Shown one piece after another: positions 56,674 to 64,000 of a stretch of 64,000 bases of DNA. The stretch is from Mesostigma viride. Its lineage: Eukaryota > Streptophyta > Mesostigmatophyceae > Mesostigmatales > Mesostigmataceae. The notes beneath the pieces were generated by a model. That model saw only the letters and a program-made list of their open reading frames with translations. It was not told the DNA's origin and made no database searches. The stretch is from NCBI GenBank assembly GCA_009746045.1, contig RPFO01001052.1, positions 1-64,000 on the forward strand, given 5' to 3'. The stretch's first letter is position 1, and each line of letters starts with the position of its first letter. Made by a program: the position numbers and the translations under genes.

Positions 56674-59036
56674 ATGGCGACTCTGTGCGAGAACCTCGGG
56701 GCGTCCAAGGTCCGCCGCATGCTCACCAATGAGATCATGGGCGACAGTTCCGGCAGCGCCACCGTCAAGGACCTGACAGTCCAGGCGCAGGAGCGGATCG
56801 TCATCAAGCCCAACGGGGGATCCGGCTCCCACGCCACCAAGATCGTCAACGTCATCGGAGACACCAACATCACCGGCAAGCTCACCGTCGGCGAGTTCAC
56901 CTTCTCCGGCACGCCCAAGATCCAGGACCTCACCTTCAACAACAGCGCCATCGCCACCACAACAACGTCATGTCCCTCAGCGCCGCCCAGAGCGTGCGGG
57001 TGGAGGACGTCGTATTCACCGACAACCAGATGGCGCCCGCCACCGACGTCAACCTGGTCCTCGCCGCCGGCGCCACCTCCTCCGTCCTGGTGGAGGGCGT
57101 CAAGCTGACAGACAACACCGTCAGCACCTCCTCCGGCACCCTCGCCCTCACCGCCGAGTCCGGCACCGTGCAGGTCGAGAGCGTCACCTTCACCGACGGC
57201 GTCGTCAGCACCGCCTCGGGACCTCTGGAGCTCACCTCCGCCGCCGGCACCGTGCAGATCGAGGACGTCATCTTCACCAACTCCGCCCTCACCGTTGACG
57301 GTGACGCCGACATCTCCCTGACCGCCGGCGCCACCCACTCCGTCGTCCTCGAGAACGTGAAGATCACCGACAACGCCGTCGACACCACCTCCGGGGCCCT
57401 CACCATCGCCTCCGCCGCCGGAACCGTGCAGGTCGAGAACGTCATCTTCACCGACTCCGCCCTCACCGCATCCGCCGACGCGGACATCTCCCTGACCGCC
57501 GGAGCCACCCACTCCGTCGTCCTCGAGAACGTCAAGATCACCGACAACGCCGTCGACACCACCTCCGGGGCCCTGACGCTGGCCTCCGCCGCCGGAACCG
57601 TGCAGGTCGAGAACGTCATCTTCACCGACTCCGCACTCACCGTCTCCGCGGATGCCGACCTGTCCCTCACCGCCGGCGCCACCTCCGCCGTGCAGGTCGA
57701 GAACGTCAGGTTCATGGACAGCGCCGTCACCACCTCCGCCGGAACCCTCTCCCTCACCTCGCATAACGGCGACGTCGACATCGAGGACGTCACCATCACC
57801 AACCAGACCATCAGCACCGACCAGAACGTGCTCGCCCTGGACGCCGTCGTTTCCGTCGACGTCAAGAAGGACCTCGTGCTCACCTCCACCGCGGGCGGCA
57901 GCGGCAAGGTCACCACATCCGCAGGCAACCTCGAGCTAGCCCCCGCCGGCGGTGTCGTCAAGATCGTCGGCGAGCTGCAGGTCGACGGCGCCATCAACAG
58001 CATCACCACCACCGAGACCAACCTGCGCATCGAGGACAAGACAGTCACCCTCGGCACCGGCGCCACAGACAACACCAAGTCCAACGGCGGCGGTGTGATC
58101 GTGGCCGGCAACCCCGCCTACGCCCCACGCGCCATCACATGGAACATGGGCGCCGGAGAGGCGTCCCAGGAGAAGGGAGACTTCACCGGATCCTACTGGC
58201 ACGTCGAGGGCGGACAGCTCATGTTCTCGCGCACCATCGCCAGTGCCGAGCGCCTCGCGCCAGGCACCAACGTCAAGCTGTCCGAGCTCGCCTCCGGCAG
58301 CGACACCTACCGCTGGGAGTTCTCCGCCTCCAAGGACAGCACCGTCGGCGCCCCCACCGCCAGCTTCGCCGGAAACGGCTCCGTGGCCGGAGGGGTGCTC
58401 AAGCTGTCCGGATCGCAGTTCGACCAAGTCCAGAACCTCGGCATCACCGGCACCTTCTCCCTCGTGATGAAGGTCATGCCCCAGTTCGACCTCGCCACCC
58501 TCACCCTCCTCACCGACCTGCTCATGTATGGATACATCCAGGTCCAGGTCGCGGCGGGAGGATATCTGGCCTTCTCCGACGGCGCCAACGCCGCCATCGT
58601 CACGAACACGCCCATGCACGCCGACCCCTTCGTCCTCTGCATCACCGTCAGCGGAACCGAGGTCAAGTTCTACGTGGACGGCGCGCTCGCCGCGTCCTCC
58701 GCCAACGGTCTCCTCGGCCCCAACCCAGCGCTCGTCCTCAACGGAGGCTACGTCGGCGAGGTCTGGTACGACGACGTCCGCTTCGTCGCCGGCCAGGCGC
58801 TGACCGCCGCCAACACCATGCTCTACGGCTGGAGGGAGATGTACGCCGCCCCCGAGATCGTCACCTACGGGTTCCGCATCGCCGACGACGAGAGCATGCA
58901 GCTCGTCAAGGTGCGCGGGTCAGGTGCCACCAGCCGCGTGCTGGCCAGGCCAGCGCCCAACACCATCACCGCCAGCAACTCCATGGGCACCGTCGGCGAC
59001 TCCCGGGTCTCCGTCCTGCTCGAGTCTCTCAACTGA
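56674..59036 (+). CDS. long fibre-like protein with 60-residue repeats, frame break
   Basis: About 787 aa across a break at about 56953-56966, in a CCACCACAACAAC stretch rather than a homopolymer. The N-terminal block (SKVRRMLTNEIMGDSS, RIVIKPNGGSG) matches the other long fibres. The shaft has exact 60-aa repeats (TVQVENVIFTDSALT, HSVVLENVKITDNAV), then a VTTSAGNLELAPAGG strand set, a LamG-like region and the shared VTYGFRIADDESMQ C-terminus. Likely a receptor-binding virion fibre. Confidence 0.7.
57247..57660. repeat. 180-bp coding tandem repeats in fibre shaft
   Basis: The block around GTGCAGGTCGAGAACGTCAT recurs at 180-bp spacing (about 57427 and 57607, a diverged copy near 57247), encoding a 60-residue shaft unit. 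High identity between copies implies recent expansion or conversion. Confidence 0.75.
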
Positions 59037-59285
59037 TGTTTCTGATGTTTCTAATGAATGATCATTGATTGTCGTGATGAATTAATTGCAGATTACTGTA
59101 CTAGGCCTGTCTGTCACTGATGAGGAATTGCATGTAGAGTCGTAACTCGTGATTTCGTCTAATTGATCTTTATTTGATTTTAATAAAACAACGAATGAGG
59201 CAGCAAACACCCGCGTTATCATTCATGCATTCAATCCACGCAGAGCTCAAAAATATCGGCGCTCAGAGTACGATCGAGCGTCGGG

Positions 59286-60010
59286 ATGTCGAACGAGGCA
59301 AGACTGAATCTCCTGATACAGCAAGCGGCCACCATGCTCAGAAGGAAAACCCTAGCACCCCACGAACGCGCCATACTGGAAACGCAATTGACGGAATCCC
59401 GCGCCGCCCTCGCCGATATGAAGAAGGAGGCCAGCAGCGCGGTCAAGCGGGTACCTGCAGCGCAGGCACCATCAGTAAAGCGAGAACCAGCAGTGCGGTC
59501 AGTAAAACGAGAACTGTTTCCTGCGACGCCGGCACCAGACTTGTCGCGCCGACCTGGACAGACAGCCCAGGTAGTAGACGAGGACAAAGTACACCGCATC
59601 CTGGCCGCGATCCAAGAGGCGCAGGCCAACGGGTTGCCGTCGGCGGGGCTGGAGGCTCGGCTAAACAAAGCCCTGTCAGTTACGTTAAATAGTGCCGGAA
59701 CCTTTTGCCGCCTGAGGCAAATCGGTCCGTAACACTCGGAATAACCACTTCCGGGCAAAGTTAATTCCCGGGGTGCCCGGAAGTGGTTATTCCGGGCAAA
59801 ATAGTGTTACCCGGCCTCAGGCCGGTTCCGGCACTATTTAACGTAACTCTGTCCCTGCTCGATCGGGGAACCGGGGAAGACAAGAAGAACCCCCGCCGCC
59901 GCCGCGGGCCTCCGTTGCGTCCCATGCTGGCAAGGCGCCTGCCGCCCGTGTACGATACACCGGCCCCGCGTTCGCCCCCTGGTCCCTTTCCCCCCCCCCT
60001 CTATTCCTAA
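59286..60010 (+). pseudogene. gene split by a 171-bp foldback element
   Basis: A 182-codon frame is interrupted at 59678-59848. The N-terminal part (LNLLIQQAATMLRRK, KRELFPATPAPDLSRRPG) and the C-terminal part (SLLDRGTGEDKKNPRRRR then Pro-rich) are in different frames as given. The element plus one copy of its 5-bp target duplication is 176 bp, and removing it puts both halves back into one frame ending at 60010. The protein is basic and Pro-rich with no known family. As given it would end within the element after about 148 residues. Confidence 0.75.
59678..59848. mobile_element. 171-bp foldback element, TSD CTGTC
   Basis: A diverged relative of the 206-bp palindromes at 42922-43802, with the same ends (AGTTACGTTAAATAG ... 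CTATTTAACGTAACT) but a shortened middle. Direct CTGTC flanks it (59673-59677 and 59849-59853). It has no coding capacity, so it must be mobilised by another enzyme. Confidence 0.9.
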
Positions 60011-60053
60011 ACCGTCACAAGCGGGTCCCTCTGACCTACCTGAGAGGAATCGG

Positions 60054-60317
60054 ATGATGCAAGCACTCGAGGAGCGCCGTCTGTTGTCGTATGAACCCCG
60101 AACTCCCGATTCAGAGGCGCGAATCCGGGTATTGGACAAAAAGATAGAAGACTTACTTTACCCTCCCCCAAGCTTCCCCGGCCCTTCACGAGGCCCGTGG
60201 GAGGATCAACTCAGGAAGAAACAGAAGTGGGTCGACCCAGAGGACTACGAGGCGTTTGCCAGCAGGCACAGGCCGCCCCCGCTCGGGGGCGCGGACAACC
60301 CCATCGTGCTGGACTGA
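60054..60317 (+). CDS. small protein ending ADNPIVLD
   Basis: 87 aa. Helical, charged N-part (EERRLLSYEPRTPDSEARIR) and a Pro-rich middle; the C-terminus GGADNPIVLD nearly repeats the end of paralogue B at 38594. Its stop (60315-60317) lies directly against the opposite-strand gene's stop at 60318. Function unknown; the shared end may be an interaction tag. Confidence 0.6.
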   Translation: MMQALEERRLLSYEPRTPDSEARIRVLDKKIEDLLYPPPSFPGPSRGPWEDQLRKKQKWVDPEDYEAFASRHRPPPLGGADNPIVLD

Positions 60318-60548
60318 TCACGTCCTCCGCCTCGTCGACCCTCCGCTGCGACTCCGCCCGCCCCTCGACTTCCTGCCGGCCGCCATGACCGAGGCCAGCG
60401 CCGCCTCCTGTACCCGCCGCTGGCCCCACAGCCGGAGCTGCCCCTTGCGCAAACAGTACGCCTGCGTGCCGTACTTCGTCCCTGAGGGCGGAGGCGCTTT
60501 CATACCGCAGTACAAACGCAATGGTGATGTCGTAGGCATCAAACACAA
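60318..60548 (-). CDS. GTKYGTQ...C small NCLDV-like protein
   Basis: 76 aa. LYCGMKAPPPSGTKYGTQAY followed by CLRKGQLRLWGQRR follows a pattern of a P-x(n)-GT-x-x-x-C-x-+-K/R-G core seen in short basic proteins of large algal viruses; the exact family is uncertain. Arg-rich C-terminus. A competing plus-strand frame (60385-60606) is less plausible because it would overlap the fibre gene end. Confidence 0.5.
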   Translation of the reverse strand: MCLMPTTSPLRLYCGMKAPPPSGTKYGTQAYCLRKGQLRLWGQRRVQEAALASVMAAGRKSRGGRSRSGGSTRRRT

Positions 60549-60597
60549 TACACGCGCGCGAAAAAAATCACGAGTCCGCTACATAACCCCTCGTAAA

Positions 60598-63354
60598 CTA
60601 GAATGACATCTGGCTCTCGCTGATGACGGACGCGGTGGCGGACCCGATGGCGCCCATGCTGTTGCTGGACGTGATCGTGTTGGGAGCGGGGTTCACGCCC
60701 ACCCACCCGTTGCCGCCAGAACCACGCACCTTCACCAGCTGCAGCCCCTCGTTGTTAGAGATGCGGAACCCGTACGTCACCGTCTGGCTGCCCGCGTACA
60801 TCTCCCGCCACCCGTACAGCATCGTGGTGGACGAGGTCAGCGCCTGGCCGGACACGAATCGCACGTCATCGTACCACACGGACCATCCCAGGGACCCCGC
60901 GTACAGCCTCAAAGTGGCGCTGCCGATCGCGATGTCGCTGGTGCTGGAGCTGCCGATCAGCTCGCCGTCCTTGTACACCTTGAAAGAGGACCCCTCGTTC
61001 GTGATGGCGAGATGGAACGGTTGGTCGCCCACCGTCGCCGAGGTCACGACGCGGGTCATCCCATCGTAAAATTCCAGGCGACCGTCGTTACGCACCCTCA
61101 CGTCGGTGAACCCGTACTCCAGTAGGTCTTTGTAACCGCCCGTCGGGGTGGACATGTCTTGTTGGGGGAACACCTTCAGCATGAGGGTGAACGTTCCGAT
61201 GGGCATGCCGCTCACGGACGAACTGGTGCCGCTTCCCACCTTCAGCACGCCGTCCGCCACCGTCACGCCCCCGCCAGTAGTGAAGGATTTCGCGGGCGTT
61301 CCGACCGTGCTGTCCGCCGACCCAGTGAACTCCCACCGATACGTGTCAGCACCGCTTGCGAGCGAGGCGAGCGAGACGTTGGTGCCGGGCGCCTCGCGGT
61401 CGGCGGCGGTGATGGTGCGAGAGAGCAGCAGCTGCCCTCCCTCCAGGTGCCAGTAGGAGCCGGTGTGGTCGCCCTTGTCCTGCGAGGCCTCGGCGGCGCC
61501 CATGTGCCAGGTGAGGGCGCGGTTGCCAAAGGAGGCGCTGCCGTCCACGAACAGGCCGGCGTTTTCGGAGCCCGCGTTCGACGCGACACCGTTCTTACTA
61601 GCCGTCACATTGTCCACGTAATAGTTATCGCCGCCGTATTGCAAGCCCACATTGCCTACAACGATAACGGAGGGGGCGGACAGGAAGCAAGTACCGAGAG
61701 AAAGAGAAGGGCTGCCGGAGAACGTGACGGGAATGGACGCGCCCCCGTTCTTGGTGAACGAGAGAGATACCGACACCCCCCCACCCGACGCGGTGAACGA
61801 CATAGAGAGGACGTAATTGGTGACCGTGTTAAACCAATTGACCGCGTCGGACGTGAAAGATGTAACCGTCCCAGCAGCATTACGGGTCTCGACCTTCATC
61901 GCTCCTCCAGTGGCGGTGTATAGCCTAAAGTACGGGTATGGCGCGACAGTCGTCTGCTCGATACCGAAGAAGTTGTAATTGTTAAGAAGGAGGCCCGCAA
62001 GGGTATATTTGGCGCTGAGTTCAATGTTGTTTTGGCTGAAGTCCAGCAGGTCGGTGGGGATGGGCGTGTTGACGGTGTTGTAGAAGAAGGAAACCCTGGC
62101 GTTTTGGTTAGATCCAGCCTGCATGGTCACACCACCGTTCGCGATGTTGGCGCCTTGACCGCATTGGGCATAAATCCCGTTGCTGATCGTGTTTGCCACC
62201 GTCGATGCGCTGCCTGTCGTGGTAAAGGGAAAGTCCATAACGCTCTCGAACACCGTCTGCTTACCCAGGTTGACCGCCTTGTCAGCGATCTCCAGCTTCC
62301 CACTGGCGTTGGTGCTGTCGATCATGCCCGCCACACGCAGGTTGCCGCCCACCACCGTGTTGCCCGTGCTAGTAATACTGCTGGCGCCTGCAACCGCCCC
62401 CGACACCGTGAGCGCGCCCGTGACGGCCACCGTGCCGCTCGCGCTGGTCAGCTCCAGATTGCCCGCCGAGGTCGTCACCTTGCCGCTGCCGCCCGCAGTG
62501 CTGGTCAGGGTCAGGTCCTTGGCGACCGCCACGCTGGAGCTGCCGGTGCTGATGCTGTTGTTAGTCACAGTGATGCCGCCCACGTCCACACGGTTGGCCA
62601 CCGCCCCCGCGGAGGTCAGAGAGAGCGTGCCGCTGCTGGTGGTGATGCCCGCGGTCTTCACCTTCACGCCGTCGATCACCACCGACCCGGTGCCGTTGGA
62701 CGAGAGCGTCAGGTCCGCGTTGGCCACGTTGTTGCTGATGCCCGAGGTCTTCACCTTCACGTTGTCCAGGAGCACGGAGCCGGTGCCGTTGCTGGCCAGG
62801 GTCAGGTTGCCGTTGCCCGTAGAGGTCGACACCGACGCGTCCGTCACCGTGACCCCGCCCACCTGGAGCGCGTTAGTGGAAGCGCCGCCCGAGCTCAGCG
62901 CCAGCGCGCCGGTGGAAGTGGTCACCGCGCCGCCCTTCACGCGCACGTTGTCCATCGCCACCGAACCCGTGCCGTTGGGGGAAAGCGTCAGGTTGGCGTT
63001 GGCGGTGACCGGGGCGACGGAGGCGTCGGTGACCGTCACGCCGCCCACCTGGAGCGCGTTCGAGGCCGCGCCGCCAGAGCTCAGCGCCAGCGTCCCCGCC
63101 GACGTGGTCAGCGCGCGGCCGTCCAACAGGAGGTCGTCCACCTGCAGCGCGCCGTCGATCTGCGTGCTGCCGATCACCTTGAACCTCTTCAGGGCGTGCG
63201 CGCCGAGGCCCCCGTTGGGCTTCAGCACGATGCTGTCCAGGGACTTCAACTCCAGGTTCCGCACCGTCGCGTTGGGGTTGTCGTCGCCCACGATCGCCGT
63301 AGTGTACACCTTGGACGAGCGCAGGTAGCTGAGGGTGTCGAGATTCATCGCCAT
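60598..63354 (-). CDS. long fibre-like protein, intact
   Basis: 918 aa with no frame break. The N-terminus (SKVYTTAIVGDDN, SIVLKPNGGLGAHALKRF) aligns with the fibres at 33355 and 56674. The shaft consists of repeated GNLTLASNGTGSVLLDNVKV units; a GKVTTSAGNLELTSASG strand set and two LamG-like regions (MPIGTFTLMLKVFPQ, LRLYAGSLGWSVWYDD) follow. The shared VTYGFRISNNEGLQLV block ends it. GTATAC lies 12 nt upstream. As the intact member it shows what the two broken copies should look like. Confidence 0.8.
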   Translation of the reverse strand: MAMNLDTLSYLRSSKVYTTAIVGDDNPNATVRNLELKSLDSIVLKPNGGLGAHALKRFKVIGSTQIDGALQVDDLLLDGRALTTSAGTLALSSGGAASNALQVGGVTVTDASVAPVTANANLTLSPNGTGSVAMDNVRVKGGAVTTSTGALALSSGGASTNALQVGGVTVTDASVSTSTGNGNLTLASNGTGSVLLDNVKVKTSGISNNVANADLTLSSNGTGSVVIDGVKVKTAGITTSSGTLSLTSAGAVANRVDVGGITVTNNSISTGSSSVAVAKDLTLTSTAGGSGKVTTSAGNLELTSASGTVAVTGALTVSGAVAGASSITSTGNTVVGGNLRVAGMIDSTNASGKLEIADKAVNLGKQTVFESVMDFPFTTTGSASTVANTISNGIYAQCGQGANIANGGVTMQAGSNQNARVSFFYNTVNTPIPTDLLDFSQNNIELSAKYTLAGLLLNNYNFFGIEQTTVAPYPYFRLYTATGGAMKVETRNAAGTVTSFTSDAVNWFNTVTNYVLSMSFTASGGGVSVSLSFTKNGGASIPVTFSGSPSLSLGTCFLSAPSVIVVGNVGLQYGGDNYYVDNVTASKNGVASNAGSENAGLFVDGSASFGNRALTWHMGAAEASQDKGDHTGSYWHLEGGQLLLSRTITAADREAPGTNVSLASLASGADTYRWEFTGSADSTVGTPAKSFTTGGGVTVADGVLKVGSGTSSSVSGMPIGTFTLMLKVFPQQDMSTPTGGYKDLLEYGFTDVRVRNDGRLEFYDGMTRVVTSATVGDQPFHLAITNEGSSFKVYKDGELIGSSSTSDIAIGSATLRLYAGSLGWSVWYDDVRFVSGQALTSSTTMLYGWREMYAGSQTVTYGFRISNNEGLQLVKVRGSGGNGWVGVNPAPNTITSSNSMGAIGSATASVISESQMSF

Positions 63355-63366
63355 CTCCGATCGAGC

Positions 63367-63372
63367 GTATAC
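63367..63372 (-). promoter_or_regulatory. GTATAC box
   Basis: GTATAC, 12 nt upstream of the ATG at 63354. Confidence 0.5.
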
Positions 63373-63407
63373 CTATGGCTGAGATTACTTTTTTGTCCGC
63401 CTCGATC

Positions 63408-63779
63408 CTAGCCGCCTACGCGATACAGGCTCGACGGCGGGAAGTGCTGTGATGTGGACGTATTGAGAGTCGATCGATGTTGTGTGAGACGATTAATTAG
63501 CTCTCGGATGTCATCTGCGTGGGCCTTATCAAGACGATCCCCCTCATACGCGAGGATCCGCGAGAGGTTGGTGATCTGCATATCGACAACATTGGAATAG
63601 GGGCTGAACGGCGCATCCCACAACTTCCCGGGGGTCACCGGCTTGGGGGGGCCGACCGACTTCTTGGCGCGGACATCGTGTTGCCTGGGGCGGCGGTGGA
63701 TCGCGCACCTGCCCTGACCCGGGCGGCACATGTTACGGCACCCCCGCCCCGACTGCGTTTTTCCTGTGCACTTTGCCAT
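63408..63779 (-). CDS. CCCH zinc-motif protein (DUF5763-like)
   Basis: 123 aa from ATG 63779. The module is KCTGKT, GRGCRNMC, GRCAIH; a basic linker and a helical region (SRILAYEGDRLDKAHADDI) follow. No frame break. Divergent from the partial family member at the right edge, so two members lie head to head. Confidence 0.65.
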   Translation of the reverse strand: MAKCTGKTQSGRGCRNMCRPGQGRCAIHRRPRQHDVRAKKSVGPPKPVTPGKLWDAPFSPYSNVVDMQITNLSRILAYEGDRLDKAHADDIRELINRLTQHRSTLNTSTSQHFPPSSLYRVGG

Positions 63780-63908
63780 CACTGTCGCGTCTGGAGTAAT
63801 ACAGAGATTTTTTAATGCAGACTCGGAGGGAGCTGGCTTCGGAAGCCGGCCGCACACCGTGACCGGCAGGACCGCGTGTTTTTTTCTATGAGACAGTTAC
63901 GCGCCATC

Positions 63909-64000
63909 ATGGTGCGGTGCCAGCAATACACGCTCGTAGGCAGGAGGTGCAGGGGTCGCTGCAAGGGGCGCTCGTCTCGTTGCGCCGTGCACAGGACGAG
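63909..64000 (+). CDS. partial CCCH zinc-motif gene at window edge
   Basis: The first 30 codons (VRCQQYTLVGRRCRGRC then SRCAVH) hold a complete CCCH module, then the window ends. Further length and function are unknown. Confidence 0.6.
   Translation, partial: MVRCQQYTLVGRRCRGRCKGRSSRCAVHRT

Noticed and set aside
6512-56967. Programmed ribosomal frameshifting as the reason for the breaks
   Set aside because: The breaks are too many, vary in position within genes and lack a common slippery heptamer and stem-loop; paralogues of some are intact.
60385-60606. Plus-strand gene opposite 60318-60548
   Set aside because: It overlaps the fibre gene end and has weaker composition than the minus-strand frame with its GTKYGTQ and CLRKG pattern.
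1-64000. CRISPR array or rRNA genes
   Set aside because: Tandem repeats here have no regular short repeat/spacer layout, and no rRNA-like conserved stretch is seen.

Overview
The window reads as the genome of a large, GC-rich nucleocytoplasmic DNA virus (Nucleocytoviricota) of an alga or other protist, or a copy of one integrated in a eukaryotic chromosome. Supporting signs are dense, mostly intron-free genes on both strands and several proteins resembling families conserved in phycodna-/mimivirus-like viruses: a DUF5767-like protein at 24.0-25.4 kb, a DUF5764-like one at 35.3-35.8 kb, an 'IWxYLQ' one at 51 kb, a small basic one at 46.3-46.8 kb and a U-box/IQ one at 20.8-21.7 kb. Long beta-repeat fibre-like proteins and small membrane proteins also fit. 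No major capsid, polymerase, packaging ATPase or rRNA gene lies in the window, so the virus group cannot be named. DUF numbers are from memory.

Layout. 1-3.8 kb is gene-poor: hairpin-bearing tandem repeats, AT-rich repeats and a 663-bp (ATGG)n array. 3.8-16.5 kb is accessory: HNH and PD-(D/E)XK nucleases, a P-loop NTPase, zinc-finger proteins, an F-box-like protein and one member of a family marked by the motif LLPG+RA. 16.5-19.6 kb has a coiled-coil gene, a noncoding stretch with 60-bp repeats and a RING-like gene that appears to carry a spliceosomal intron. 19.6-29.2 kb holds more LLPG and CCCH (DUF5763-like) paralogues and the DUF5767-like gene. 29.2-42.7 kb looks like a structural block of fibre-like proteins, membrane proteins and two large paralogues. 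42.75-45.3 kb is an AT-rich noncoding island containing a nested palindromic mobile element. 45.3-50.4 kb contains a NYN-like gene and a very large IS630/Tc1-like DDE protein. 50.5-63.4 kb returns to virion-type genes, a tandem SET-domain protein and a gene split by a foldback element. The right edge cuts a CCCH gene.

Two window-wide patterns matter. First, about 17 breaks in otherwise coherent reading frames lie almost all in G or C runs of 4-9. I treat each affected gene as one CDS spanning the break; the likeliest cause is consensus error, though decay of an integrated copy is possible. Second, a TATA-like element, often GTATAC, lies about 5-17 nt upstream of many start codons and probably acts as the core promoter.

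The most unusual items are the IS630-like protein with large insertions between its catalytic residues, the foldback element with 5-bp target duplications (one insertion splits a gene, and removing it restores the frame exactly), reuse of N- and C-terminal modules among KilA-N-like, LLPG and nuclease genes, and the double SET protein.
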